Source: Thermoleophilia bacterium (lineage in GTDB: Bacteria; Actinomycetota; Thermoleophilia; Gaiellales; Gaiellaceae). Taken from it: 64,000 bases of DNA. How positions within the stretch are numbered: the stretch's first letter is position 1; each line of letters begins with the position of its first letter. The DNA is taken from assembly GCA_023382435.1 (NCBI GenBank), contig JAHDVS010000009.1, positions 20,299-84,298 on the forward strand, in the 5' to 3' direction. Under the pieces are notes generated by a model. That model was not told the DNA's origin. It was given only the letters and a program-made list of their open reading frames with translations, and did not search any database. Positions 15,711 through 24,655 of the stretch are shown here, piece after piece. The position numbers and the translations under genes are program-made.

Positions 15711-17282
15711 GTGACTTCCCGTCGGCCTCCACCCGCCATGACGCCGCCCGAGCTACCGCTTCACTCCCGAGCCGAGCTGCTCCGCCGCGGCGCGGTTGCC
15801 GCGCTCGCGCTCGCGGCTCTCGGCGAGCGTCGCGGGCCCTGGCTGCGCGACGCCGCCGCGAGCGCCGCCCCCATCCCGCGAGTGACGGTCGTCACGCACG
15901 AGGTGCCACTCGGCGGCCGCACGCTCGCGCGGGGAGAAGGAACACCCCCGTTCACCCTTGTCGGGCTCCACTGGCAGGGCACCGGGCGGGTCAGCTTCCG
16001 GGTCGGTGCGGGCGGGCGCTTCGGCGACTGGGTCGAGGCGGCCGAGCACGAGGCCGCCGACGCCGACATCGACGGGGCAAGCGGGCCGTGGCGGCTCGGC
16101 ACCCCAGTCTGGACAGGCCCGGTCGACTCGATCGAGTACCGCCTCGAGGGCTCGGTGCGGCGCCTGCTGGCGCACTTCGTCGACTCCGAGCCCGGGGCCG
16201 CGCTCGCGCCCGCCTCGGCGGCGACGCCGCCGATCGTGCTCCGCGCCGGGTGGGGCGCGGACGAGTCGATCGTGCGTGCGGACCCCTCGTACGCGCAGGC
16301 GCTGACGCTCGCGATCGTCCACCACACGGCCGGCAGAAGCCCGGCCACCCCGGAGGAGTCCGCCGCTGTCGTCCGGGCGATTCAGGCCTACCACGTCAAG
16401 TCGAACGGCTGGAACGACATCGGCTACAACTTCCTCGTCGATCCGTTCGGCCAGGTCTTCGAGGGTCGCGTCGGCGGAATCGACCGCAACGTGATCGGCG
16501 CGCACGCGCTCTCGTTCAACACCGGGTCGACCGGGATTGCCCTGCTCGGGAACTTCGCCAAGAAGGCCCTGACCGAAGAGGCGCGGGCGGCACTTGCCGG
16601 CCTGCTCGCCTGGCGGCTCGAGCTCGCCCATGTCGACCCGACCGCGCGCACCGCCCGCTGGGCCGGAGACGGCACGGCACTACGGGCCGTGTCGGGGCAC
16701 AGGGACGTGAACGCGACGGAGTGCCCGGGCGGGAAGGTGTACCCCGAGCTCGACGCGCTCTCGCAGGCTGCCTACGCGATCGGACTGCCGAAGCTGTTCG
16801 ACCCGGTGGTCGCCACCGAGGGAGGGACGCGCCGGCGCTTCACCGCACGCCTGTCCGAGCCCAGGCGCTGGCGGGTGACGGTGGCCGGCCCGGACGGGAC
16901 GACCGTCGCGACAGGCTCCGGCCGCGGCGTCTCGGTCGACTGGACGTGGGAGACCGCGGGCCTGCCGGCCGGCCGGTATGGCTATTCGATCGCCGGGCCC
17001 GACGGGATGCTTCCGGCCAGCGGCACGATCGCGCTCGGCCCGGCACCGCCCCCGCCGCCGGAGACACCGCCGAGGCCCGCGCGTCCCGCCGGCGTTCCCC
17101 GCCGGATCCCCGCCTGGGCGTGGAAGCTCCGTGCCTGGCATCGGACGCCCAAGAAGCTGCGCGGGCCCCGGCCGGCGTCCGCGCCGCGGCGGCTGCCGTC
17201 CTGGTACTGGCCCTGGCTCGCCTGGCAGAACCAGCTCGACGTGTGGGCACGCGCGTACGGTCGTCGGAGCAGGCCTACGTGA
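15711..17282 (+). CDS. Secreted PGRP-type N-acetylmuramoyl-L-alanine amidase
   Basis: A 523-residue protein. A twin-arginine-like signal (AELLRRGAVAALALAALG, residues 21-38) is followed by a beta-rich domain, then the PGRP/amidase_2 domain, about residues 175-350. Zn ligands are visible: VHHTAG near residue 203, GHRDVNATECPG near residues 328-338 (His and Cys). GYNFLVDPFGQVFEGR near residue 242 is the PGRP hallmark. Then come a FlgD-like Ig segment and a Trp-rich tail (455-515) with two similar blocks, PRRIPAWAWKLRAW and PRRLPSWYWPWLAW, perhaps for wall binding. Start GTG 15711 or ATG 15738; neither has a clear RBS. The end overlaps the convergent PIG-L gene by 8 nt. Confidence 0.88.
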   Translation: MTSRRPPPAMTPPELPLHSRAELLRRGAVAALALAALGERRGPWLRDAAASAAPIPRVTVVTHEVPLGGRTLARGEGTPPFTLVGLHWQGTGRVSFRVGAGGRFGDWVEAAEHEAADADIDGASGPWRLGTPVWTGPVDSIEYRLEGSVRRLLAHFVDSEPGAALAPASAATPPIVLRAGWGADESIVRADPSYAQALTLAIVHHTAGRSPATPEESAAVVRAIQAYHVKSNGWNDIGYNFLVDPFGQVFEGRVGGIDRNVIGAHALSFNTGSTGIALLGNFAKKALTEEARAALAGLLAWRLELAHVDPTARTARWAGDGTALRAVSGHRDVNATECPGGKVYPELDALSQAAYAIGLPKLFDPVVATEGGTRRRFTARLSEPRRWRVTVAGPDGTTVATGSGRGVSVDWTWETAGLPAGRYGYSIAGPDGMLPASGTIALGPAPPPPPETPPRPARPAGVPRRIPAWAWKLRAWHRTPKKLRGPRPASAPRRLPSWYWPWLAWQNQLDVWARAYGRRSRPT

Positions 17283-17910
17283 CGACCCGGTAGACCTCGA
17301 ACGCCTCCGCGTACTCGCGACCGACGTTGATGCCCCGCGCGCGGGCGAGGTTCCAGATGTACTCGGCGTTCGCGTAGTTGCGATGCTGCTGGGACTCGTA
17401 GCGCGCAAGCGCCGCCACCTTGCGCTCCACGTGCCCGTGGTCGAGCGAGACGTAGGCCTGGAAGTTGAAGTTGAGGTTGTTCCAGGGGATCTCGTAGCCG
17501 AGCACGGTGGTGCGCTTGAACGCCCGCAGCCCCTCGGCCGCAATCGTCTGGTGATCCTGGTGGATGTCGCCGAGGCTCGGCTGGAGCACCGCGTCGGAAG
17601 GCCACTCCTTCCACAGCTCGATCAGGAGCTCGAGGATCGCCTGGCGGTGCTCGGGGAACGTGCGCACCTCGAAGTCGTGAACCGAAAGCTGCTCCGGCGC
17701 GAGCCCGACCTCCGCGGTCGCGTCGCGCACCTCCCGCGCGAGCGTGTCGGGCGGGAAGCCGGGCGGCAGCGACTTCGTCGCGATCGAGAAGGCGACGTAG
17801 CGCACGTCGACGCCGAGCTCGATGAGCCGCGCGATCGTGCCTCCGCACCCGAACTCCCCGTCGTCGGTGTGCGGTGCCAGCACGAGCACCCGGCGCCAGG
17901 CCTCGATCAT
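17275..17910 (-). CDS. PIG-L/LmbE family deacetylase
   Basis: A 211-residue Zn-dependent deacetylase. The N-terminal metal motif is LAPHTDDGEFGCGGT (residues 10-24), a variant of AHPDDE, and the second metal motif is GDIHQDHQT near residue 117. PIG-L proteins remove N-acetyl from sugar amines such as GlcNAc or its conjugates. The ATG at 17910 was preferred over a longer frame to 17967 because the metal motif usually lies about 10 residues from the start and a TAGACT box sits 7 nt upstream. The frame to 17967 would also run into the divergent promoter. Confidence 0.82.
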   Translation of the reverse strand: MIEAWRRVLVLAPHTDDGEFGCGGTIARLIELGVDVRYVAFSIATKSLPPGFPPDTLAREVRDATAEVGLAPEQLSVHDFEVRTFPEHRQAILELLIELWKEWPSDAVLQPSLGDIHQDHQTIAAEGLRAFKRTTVLGYEIPWNNLNFNFQAYVSLDHGHVERKVAALARYESQQHRNYANAEYIWNLARARGINVGREYAEAFEVYRVVT

Positions 17911-17917
17911 GAGGGCA

Positions 17918-17923
17918 AGTCTA
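17918..17923 (-). promoter_or_regulatory. Candidate -10 box (TAGACT) of the PIG-L gene
   Basis: On the minus strand TAGACT is 7 nt before the ATG at 17910. It pairs divergently with the box at 17944. Confidence 0.5.
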
Positions 17924-17943
17924 CGGACCACCGGCACGCGAAG

Positions 17944-17949
17944 TACCGT
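17944..17949 (+). promoter_or_regulatory. Candidate -10 box (TACCGT) of the sulfotransferase at 17958
   Basis: TACCGT ends 8 nt before the ATG at 17958, again without a ribosome binding site. Confidence 0.45.
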
Positions 17950-17957
17950 TCGGCGGG

Positions 17958-18914
17958 ATGGCTGCACCGCTCCTCGTCCTCGGCGTTCGCCGTTCGGGCA
18001 CGACGCTGCTGCGGCTGATGCTCGACCGCCACCCGCACCTGGCGATCCCCGACGAGTCGTACTTCATCCCGCAGCTCGCGGCGCGCCACCGCGGGCGCCT
18101 CGATCCGGCCGCGTTCGAGGACGACCTGCGGCGCCTCCCGACCCTTGCCGAGTGGGGCGTGTCCGCGCGGGACGTGCGCGAGCGCCTACCGGCCGGCGCG
18201 ACGGTCGCCGACGGGGTCACGGCGATCTACGGACTCTACGCGGAACGACGCGGCAAGAACCGCTGGGGGGACAAGACGCCGCTCTACATGCGCTACCTGC
18301 CGCTGCTCGAGCGCCTGTTCCCGGATGCCCGCTACGTCCACCTCGTCCGCGACGGGCGCGACGCGGCCCTCTCCTTCCTGTCGGTCCCGCCGGGGATCAT
18401 GACCGAGTCGTGGGGGCATCCGCGCGACGCGGCCGGCTTCGCCTGCCAGTGGCGCACCGAGGTGCTCGCGGCCCGCGCGCTCGGCCGGCGCGCCGGCGAG
18501 CGCTACCTCGAGGTTTCCTACGAGGCGCTCGTCGCCGACCCGCGGCGGGAGCTCGAGCGGGTCTGCGCGCACGTCGGCCTCCCGTTCGAGCCGGGGATGC
18601 TCGAATACGAGGGCGCGGCGGAGGCGGCGGCCAAGCCGCATCAGCAGAGCCTGCGCCGACCCCCGACGCCGGGGCTCCGCGACTGGCGGGTCGGCATGGA
18701 GTCCGGGGCCGTGGCCGCGTTCGAGGCGGTCGCGAGCGACGTTCTGGCCGAGCTCGGCTACGAGCTGCGGTCGCCCGCACGCGCCGCCGGCCCCGGCGCC
18801 CGGACGCGTCTCGCGCTTGCAGCCTACGCGGCGAAGGCCGGTGCCTGGAAGGCGACGGGCGCGGCGCTCCAGCGTTCCCCCCACTGGCGTCGGCGCCACC
18901 CGAGAGTCGCGTGA
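17958..18914 (+). CDS. Sulfotransferase (fifth in the region)
   Basis: A 318-residue protein starting MAAPLLVLGVRRSGTTLLRL, so the PAPS loop is at residues 8-18. WGDKTPLYM lies near residue 104, and the 3'-phosphate site LVRDGRDAALS near residue 129. EVSYEALVADPRRELERV near residue 183 is the conserved C-terminal helix region. The last 50 residues are basic. The gene stands alone between divergent and convergent neighbours, with its own candidate leaderless promoter. Confidence 0.83.
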   Translation: MAAPLLVLGVRRSGTTLLRLMLDRHPHLAIPDESYFIPQLAARHRGRLDPAAFEDDLRRLPTLAEWGVSARDVRERLPAGATVADGVTAIYGLYAERRGKNRWGDKTPLYMRYLPLLERLFPDARYVHLVRDGRDAALSFLSVPPGIMTESWGHPRDAAGFACQWRTEVLAARALGRRAGERYLEVSYEALVADPRRELERVCAHVGLPFEPGMLEYEGAAEAAAKPHQQSLRRPPTPGLRDWRVGMESGAVAAFEAVASDVLAELGYELRSPARAAGPGARTRLALAAYAAKAGAWKATGAALQRSPHWRRRHPRVA

Positions 18915-18921
18915 CGGCCGG

Positions 18922-20214
18922 TCAGCCGGCCGGTCCGTCCACTCCCTCGAACGCGATCAGGATGCCGTTCAGGGAGAAGTAGTAGCGCCGGTCGGTGGCG
19001 ATGCCCGGCGAGTACTTGCCCATCCCGATCCGCCACACGATCTCCCCGTCTGCGAGGCGCGCCGCGTAGGTATCGGTCTCGAGCGTCGAGAAGAAGACGA
19101 GATCGCCGACGACGACGGCGGGCGCGAGCACGCGACCGCCGACCTCGCTCTCCCAGAGGAGCTTGCCGCTGTCCGCGTCGTACGCGTGCAGCGCCCCGTC
19201 GAAGCCGCCGACGAGCACCTTGTCGTCGGCGAGCGCCGGCGTCGAGTACGTGAGCGCGCCGGTGCTCTGCGTCCAGGCGATCTTGCCGTTGCTCGCGTCG
19301 AGCGCGACGACCTTGCCCGAGCGGGCGACCGTGTACAGCCGCTCGCCGTCCGTCGAGGCGCTCGCATAGAAGCTCTCCTCCTGGAACGTGTTCCGACTCA
19401 CGTAGGTGCTCCAGAGCTTGCTCCCGTCGCGACGGTCGAGGCAGAAGATCGAGCCGGCGTAGGTCGTGATGCAGACCCGGTTTCCCCACACGGACGGGCT
19501 TGAGTTGATCCTCCCGCCCGTGTCGTAGGCCCAGCGCACCTGCCCGGAGGCGGCGTCGAGCGCGAACAGGCGCCCGTCGGTGGCGCCGACGTAAGCGGTT
19601 CCGTCGATCGCGACCGGCGACGACTCGACCTTGGCCTCCGTGCGAAGCTGCCACAGCACGGCGCCCGTCGCCCGGTCGAGACCGGTGACGGTGCCGTCGT
19701 GGGAGCTGACGACGAGGTAGGGGCCGGCGATCGCCGGGGTCGAGGCCTTCACGCCGCTCTTCCAGGTCCAGAGCTCCTGGCCGGTCGCGGCGTCGAGCGC
19801 GACGGTGAGCCCGTCGAACGTGTTCACGTAGAGCGTCCCGTCGCAGAAACTCGGCGGGTACTCCATGTAGCTCCCCATCCGCCTCGCCCAGACCGGCTTC
19901 GCCCGCGGCTTGCCGAGGCGCAGATCGAGCCGGGCGAGGCTCCTCTGCGGGTCGCCGCCGAACTCGGTCCAGCACGGCCCCTCGGGCGGCTCCTCCGGGA
20001 CGGCGGTCGTCGCGGGCGGAGCCGTCGTCGCCGGCGGCGGCTCGGTGGCGGCGGAGGTCGTCACCGTGGTCGCCGGCGTCACGACCGTGACACCGGCGAG
20101 CTCGGTGTCGAGCTGGCCGCCCGGGGCGTCGCGCGCCGCGAGGACGTACGCGACGCCCGCCCCCGCGAGCGCGAGCGCCAGCGCCAGAGCGGCGACGACG
20201 GCCTTCCTGCGCAT
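18922..20214 (-). CDS. PQQ-like beta-propeller repeat protein, secreted or anchored
   Basis: A 430-residue protein. The N-terminal helix (about residues 5-27, VVAALALALALAGAGVAYVL) is followed by a Thr/Pro-rich linker to about residue 80. Then come 7-8 repeats of the PQQ/BamB type: GLTVALDAATGQELWTWK, GTVTGLDRATGAVLWQL, GRLFALDAASGQVRWAY, GKVVALDASNGKIAWTQ, GALHAYDADSGKLLWES. The fold is a beta-propeller outside the cytoplasm. In diderm bacteria such a protein would be BamB-like; here it more likely binds or scaffolds surface components. No catalytic site can be assigned. Confidence 0.82.
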   Translation of the reverse strand: MRRKAVVAALALALALAGAGVAYVLAARDAPGGQLDTELAGVTVVTPATTVTTSAATEPPPATTAPPATTAVPEEPPEGPCWTEFGGDPQRSLARLDLRLGKPRAKPVWARRMGSYMEYPPSFCDGTLYVNTFDGLTVALDAATGQELWTWKSGVKASTPAIAGPYLVVSSHDGTVTGLDRATGAVLWQLRTEAKVESSPVAIDGTAYVGATDGRLFALDAASGQVRWAYDTGGRINSSPSVWGNRVCITTYAGSIFCLDRRDGSKLWSTYVSRNTFQEESFYASASTDGERLYTVARSGKVVALDASNGKIAWTQSTGALTYSTPALADDKVLVGGFDGALHAYDADSGKLLWESEVGGRVLAPAVVVGDLVFFSTLETDTYAARLADGEIVWRIGMGKYSPGIATDRRYYFSLNGILIAFEGVDGPAG

Positions 20215-20238
20215 CGAGACCAGTCTCGCAGCCGCGGG

Positions 20239-21669
20239 CTAGGGCGCGCGCGGCTGCCGCGCGAGCGCGGCCGCGGCGACGGCGAGGATCCCCCAGGTCA
20301 GCGGATCCTCGAAGAAGCCGCTGTAGAACAGCGAGTGCACGAGCAGGAGCAGGAACGCTGACGCGAGCCCGAGGCCGAGCGCGCGGTCGCGCCGGAACGC
20401 GGCCGCGAGCAGCCGGGCGGCACCGGCCAGGAACGCCACGTAGACCGCGAGCCCGAGCACGCCGAGCTCGGCGGCAACCGTGAGCGGCGTCGTGTGCGAC
20501 GCGTACTTCTCGCGATCCTTGACGCCGCTTCGCTCCTGGCTCGCCTGCGGCTGCGAGCCGACACCGACCCCGGTCAGGGGGTCGTCCGCGAACACGCGCC
20601 AGGTGCTCGCGACGAGCGGTGAGCGCCCGCTCGTCAGCCGGTCGAGGGGCTGATCCCGCACGACCACGGCGACGAACGCGCCGGCGGCGAGCGCGACGGC
20701 GAGCGTCCCGGCGGCGAGCTGGCGCCTGCTGGTGCGGTCCGCTGCGATGAAGCTGACGGCAAGCACGGAAACGACGAGCGCGACCATCGCCGACTGCGAA
20801 TAGGAGAAGTAGAGGCCAGACCAGAGAACCGCGAGCAGCGCGACCGCGGGCACGAGGCGGATCCGGGCGAGCCAGAGGGCGGCCACCAGGATCACGATTG
20901 CAAGCGCGAGCTGCCGCGCGTAGATGCTCGAGTCGCCGAAGAGCGACGTCGTGCGGAAGTAGGTCGTGTACGCGTTCGCGACCTCGAGATCGCGGGCGAA
21001 ATAGAGCCGCTCCGTCCAGAGCTGCGAGATCCCGACGGCCGCGAACCCGCACGCGAGCGCGACCAGCGTGGCCGCAAGCGATCGGGGCCACCACGGTGCG
21101 GCCGGAGCGCGGGCGACCACGGCGAGCAGCGCGCCGAACGGGAGCAGGAAGAACAGGAGCTGGATCGCCCCGGCACGCTCATCGCCGGCCCAGAGCATCG
21201 AGACGGCCGACAGCCCGATGAACGCCACGGCGGGCAGCGCGAGCGGGCGTGGCAGCGCCTGCGTCTTCGCGCCGCGGAGCAGGCGGAGGAGGAAGGCGAG
21301 AACGGCCGCGGCGAGGATGGCGTAGAGCGGAACGAGCAGAAACGCGTCCTGGTCGCCGATCGCGACAGGCACCCGAAACGGGGCTGCGGCGAGAGCGCAG
21401 GCCGGCACGAGAGCCGGCCACCGCGCCAGCAGCCCCGCGAGCGCCAGCAGGGCGACACCGATAACCGCGACGAGCGCGATCCTCGCGGGCGAATCCAGGA
21501 GGGCGCGCAGGTCGCTCGCCGGAACGAGCGCGTACGCGAGCCCGCCCATGCCGGCGGCGAGCAGCACGATCCCGGAGGCGAGCGTCCCCCGGCCACGGGC
21601 GAGCAGGACGAGAGCGACTCCCGCGGCCCCCACGATCGCGGCGCCGCTCGCGACGTCGGCGTGCTCCAT
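20239..21669 (-). CDS. O-antigen ligase/polymerase-like membrane protein (Wzy_C)
   Basis: A 476-residue protein with about 12 transmembrane helices. The large extracytoplasmic part near residues 345-395 contains VFADDPLTGVGVGSQ and SGVKDREKYASHTTPLTVAAELG, which matches the Wzy_C/WaaL signature (GVG....Q and a conserved His in the big loop). It may ligate or polymerise a lipid-linked glycan at the outer face. The ATG at 21669 shares one base with the upstream stop codon (TGATG). The frame is open upstream but there it is a shadow of the neighbour gene. Confidence 0.8.
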   Translation of the reverse strand: MEHADVASGAAIVGAAGVALVLLARGRGTLASGIVLLAAGMGGLAYALVPASDLRALLDSPARIALVAVIGVALLALAGLLARWPALVPACALAAAPFRVPVAIGDQDAFLLVPLYAILAAAVLAFLLRLLRGAKTQALPRPLALPAVAFIGLSAVSMLWAGDERAGAIQLLFFLLPFGALLAVVARAPAAPWWPRSLAATLVALACGFAAVGISQLWTERLYFARDLEVANAYTTYFRTTSLFGDSSIYARQLALAIVILVAALWLARIRLVPAVALLAVLWSGLYFSYSQSAMVALVVSVLAVSFIAADRTSRRQLAAGTLAVALAAGAFVAVVVRDQPLDRLTSGRSPLVASTWRVFADDPLTGVGVGSQPQASQERSGVKDREKYASHTTPLTVAAELGVLGLAVYVAFLAGAARLLAAAFRRDRALGLGLASAFLLLLVHSLFYSGFFEDPLTWGILAVAAAALARQPRAP

Positions 21670-22643
21670 CAGGGCTGCGCCGCCGTGACGGCCACCTGCG
21701 CCCGGTCGCGACGCTCGTTCGCCGTGACGCGAAGCACGTATGCGCCCGAGCCGAGATCGGGAGGCAGCGGAACGCCGACCTCCCCGGGCGCCGCCTCCCC
21801 CCGCAGGATCACCCGGCCCGCCTTGCCGTCCCGCGACCGGTGGAGTGCCCAGCCGAACGTGACCGCGTCGGCATCGACGCCGAAGGTGAGCGTCCCCCCG
21901 ACCTCCGCCGTGTACGAGTCCTCGTCGAGGCGGATGAAGCGCACCTCGAGGGGAAGCGACGGAGCGGGCTCGGAGAGGTTCCCGGCCGCGTCGCGCACCC
22001 GAACCGAGACCCGGTAGATACCCGCACGGACGGTCTCGCCGGCGATCCGGCCGCCCCAGCGCAACCCGGCCTTCCCGGCCGGGCGGCTGGGCCCGCGCAC
22101 GACCGTCTCGCCGTCCACGAGCAGCTCGGCACGGCCCCGCTCGCCCGAGCGGAAGATCGCCTTCGTCCGGTCGCGGCGGCCGTCGCCGTCGGGCGAGAAG
22201 ACCGCCGGGACGAGCCGGACGAGCGCGACCTCGGGAGGAGTCGCGTCGAGCTCGACGGTCGTGGGGATCAGGATCGTTCGCCGCTCGCCGACGAGCCGGA
22301 GCCGCAACCTGTAGCGGCCGTCGGCCGCGACCGCGCCCGCGTCGTCGCGCCCGTCCCACGCGAAGACGTGGTCACCGATCCCGATCCGCTCGCCGCGGAC
22401 GAGCGTGCGCACGGCCTCGCCCTTCACGTCCACGATCACCGCGTCGACGGTCTCGGCGCGACGGAACCTCAGCCGCAGACGGGCGGTCGCGGTCTCGCAG
22501 TCGCAGACCGGGGAGAACAGGCGGTCGAAGCGGGGCGCGGTGAGCGGGGAGCGCTCGAGCTTCAGCCGCTCGGCGACGGCAAACGCAGCCGCCGTGCCCG
22601 CGACGAGCACGAGCACGACGATCGTGACGGCGAACCTGGACAA
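21669..22643 (-). CDS. Membrane-anchored protein with FlgD-like Ig repeats
   Basis: A 324-residue protein. One N-terminal helix (residues 3-24) is followed by a Cys pair (VCDCE, near residue 49). Two or three FlgD_ig/CHU_C-like blocks follow: FAWDGRDDAGAVAADGRYRL near residue 95, FSPDGDGRRD near residue 145 and WGGRIAGETVRAGIYRVSV near residue 195. No enzyme motif is visible. The start is TTG 22643, supported by a TAGAAT box 9 nt upstream. It is coupled to the ligase-like gene by a TGATG overlap, so it may be an accessory to glycan ligation. Function unknown. Confidence 0.65.
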   Translation of the reverse strand: MSRFAVTIVVLVLVAGTAAAFAVAERLKLERSPLTAPRFDRLFSPVCDCETATARLRLRFRRAETVDAVIVDVKGEAVRTLVRGERIGIGDHVFAWDGRDDAGAVAADGRYRLRLRLVGERRTILIPTTVELDATPPEVALVRLVPAVFSPDGDGRRDRTKAIFRSGERGRAELLVDGETVVRGPSRPAGKAGLRWGGRIAGETVRAGIYRVSVRVRDAAGNLSEPAPSLPLEVRFIRLDEDSYTAEVGGTLTFGVDADAVTFGWALHRSRDGKAGRVILRGEAAPGEVGVPLPPDLGSGAYVLRVTANERRDRAQVAVTAAQP

Positions 22644-22652
22644 GGCTCGGCG

Positions 22653-22658
22653 ATTCTA
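22653..22658 (-). promoter_or_regulatory. Candidate -10 box (TAGAAT) of the operon starting at 22643
   Basis: On the minus strand TAGAAT lies 9 nt before the TTG start at 22643. Confidence 0.5.
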
Positions 22659-22686
22659 GTGCCGGGATGCCGGGCGGCCCGCCGGG

Positions 22687-23463
22687 TCAGAAGATGCCGA
22701 CGAGCTTGAGCCCGGCCAGGAACAGCACCGCGGCGAGCGCCGTCCTGATCGCCCGGTCCGGAAGCCTGACCGTCAGGTGCCCGCCGGCGAGCACGCCGGG
22801 GATCGAGCCGAGGGCGAGCCAGCCCGTCGCCGCGAGGTCGACGTTCCCGCTCGCGAGATGGGCGATCCCGGCCGCCCAGAGCAGGATCGCGGCATGGAAG
22901 ATGTCCGTCCCGACGATCTTGGCTGCCGTGAGCGGGAAGAGCACGATCATCGCAAGGCCGAAGAAAGTGCCGCTGCCGACGGAGGTGAGGCCGAGCACGA
23001 ACCCGCCGACGGCCCCGATCGCCACCGCGAGCACGCGGTCTCGCCGGGCCAGCCGGTACGGCCGGTCGTCAACCGGCCGGCGGTGGATGTAAGTCTTTGC
23101 GAGGAAGCCGAGCCCGACCACGACGAGGGCGATACCGAGGGTCGTGGTGGCGATGTCGTGGATATCGTCCCCGTAGCGGCGCTCGAGCAGCTCGACGAGG
23201 ACGACGCCGCCGATCGAGGACGGGACCGATCCGAGCGCGAGCCAGAAGCAGAGGCGGGCGTGGACGTGGCCGAGCACGCGGTGCTGCCCCGCCCCGATCG
23301 TCTTGAAGATCGCGCCGTGGAGGATGTCCGTCCCGACCGCCGTGACCGCCTTGAAGTCGAAAACCAGGATCAGGATCGGCGTCATCAGGGAGCCGCCGCC
23401 CATGCCCGTGACCCCGACGAGCAGGCCGATCAGGAGCCCGGTGAGCGTGAGCTCCCAGGTCAC
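22687..23463 (-). CDS. TauE/SafE family sulfite/organosulfur exporter
   Basis: A 258-residue protein with about 8 transmembrane helices. Family motifs are LVGVTGMGGGSLMTPIL near residue 16, GTDILHGAIFKT near residue 44, and in the second half GLTSVGSGTFFG near residue 158 and GTDIFHAAILL near residue 184. The two halves are repeats. TauE/SafE proteins export sulfite or sulfonate-related anions. It is the last gene of the operon with sat, cysC, cysH and comA, which supports a sulfur substrate. The start is GTG 23463, 64 nt after sat, and no RBS is obvious. Confidence 0.85.
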   Translation of the reverse strand: MTWELTLTGLLIGLLVGVTGMGGGSLMTPILILVFDFKAVTAVGTDILHGAIFKTIGAGQHRVLGHVHARLCFWLALGSVPSSIGGVVLVELLERRYGDDIHDIATTTLGIALVVVGLGFLAKTYIHRRPVDDRPYRLARRDRVLAVAIGAVGGFVLGLTSVGSGTFFGLAMIVLFPLTAAKIVGTDIFHAAILLWAAGIAHLASGNVDLAATGWLALGSIPGVLAGGHLTVRLPDRAIRTALAAVLFLAGLKLVGIF

Positions 23464-23527
23464 GGACGGGGAGGGGCCGCGGGGGCCCGCCGGTCGCGCT
23501 CACCCTTCCCGGCGAGCCCCGCCATGC

Positions 23528-24655
23528 CTAGCTTCCGCGGTACGCCTCGATGAGGACCCGCGCGACCTCGGGCCGCGAGAACTCGGCCGGAGGCAGCTCC
23601 CCGCCCGAGAGCAGCTCGCGCACCTTCGTCCCCGACAGGAAGACGTGATCGTCTCCCGAGTGGGGGCAGGTCTTCGCGCTCGCCATCTGGCCGCACGGCT
23701 TGCACCAGAAGGAGTGCTCGAAGAACATCGGCTCGATGTCGAGCTCGTGGGCCTCGAACTCGTCGAAGATGAGCTGGGCGTCGTAGCTGCCGTAGTAGCT
23801 CCCGACGCCGGCGTGGTCGCGACCGACGATGAAATGCGAGCAGCCGTAGTTCTTGCGACAGAGCGCGTGCCAGATCGCCTCCCGCGGCCCCGCGTAGCGC
23901 ATCGCGGCCGGAAACGCGGACACGACCACCCGATCGCGCGGGTAGTAGCCGTCGATCAGCACCTCGTAGGCCTTCACCCGCACCGAGGCGGGGACGTCGT
24001 CGGACTTGGTCTCTCCCACGAGCGGGTGGATGAGCAGGCCGTCGACGGTCTCGAGCGCGCACTTCGTCAGGTACTCGTGGGCGCGATGGATCGGGTTGCG
24101 GGTCTGGAAGCCGACGACCCGCTTCCAGCCGCGCTCGGCAAACAGGGCGCGCGTGTCCTTCGGGTCGCGGTGGAGCTCGGGAAAGCCGGGCCGCTGCCGC
24201 TCGAACACGGTCACGGGGCCGGCCAGGTAGAGGTCGTGCTGCGCGTACAGGCGTGCGACCCCCGGGTGCGCGTCCTCGGTGGTGCGGAAGCAGCGCTCGG
24301 CCTCGCGCTCCTTGTCGTAGGAGTACGTCTCCTCGACGTCGAGCACGGCGAGCAGCCGTCCGCCCTCGTCGGCGAGCGCGACGCGATCGCCCCGGGGAGC
24401 CGCGGGCACGGCGAGGCAGACGGGTAGAGCCCAGGGCAGCCCGCTTCCGAGGCGCATCTCGTCGAGCACGCCCCGGTAGTCGGCGCTGCCCATGAACCCG
24501 GTCAGGGGGGAGAGCGCGCCGGAGGCGAGCATGTCGAGGTCGGACGCCTCGCGGGAGGTGAGGGTGACGACCTCGAGCGACTCGACGTCCGCGGGCCGCT
24601 CGCCCGTGCAGTCGACGAGCGCGCCGCCGTGCGGAGCGATCAGGTGGCCGATCAC
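23528..24655 (-). CDS. sat: Sulfate adenylyltransferase (ATP sulfurylase)
   Basis: A 375-residue monofunctional ATP sulfurylase, which makes APS from sulfate and ATP. The catalytic motifs are [12 protein letters not shown] near residue 183 and [12 protein letters not shown] near residue 280. [15 protein letters not shown] near residue 325 is a cysteine-containing segment seen in bacterial and archaeal Sat. GTG 24655 overlaps the cysC stop (GTGA). There is no fused APS kinase domain; cysC is the separate gene directly upstream. Confidence 0.93.
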   Translation of the reverse strand: MIGHLIAPHGGALVDCTGERPADVESLEVVTLTSREASDLDMLASGALSPLTGFMGSADYRGVLDEMRLGSGLPWALPVCLAVPAAPRGDRVALADEGGRLLAVLDVEETYSYDKEREAERCFRTTEDAHPGVARLYAQHDLYLAGPVTVFERQRPGFPELHRDPKDTRALFAERGWKRVVGFQTRNPIHRAHEYLTKCALETVDGLLIHPLVGETKSDDVPASVRVKAYEVLIDGYYPRDRVVVSAFPAAMRYAGPREAIWHALCRKNYGCSHFIVGRDHAGVGSYYGSYDAQLIFDEFEAHELDIEPMFFEHSFWCKPCGQMASAKTCPHSGDDHVFLSGTKVRELLSGGELPPAEFSRPEVARVLIEAYRGS

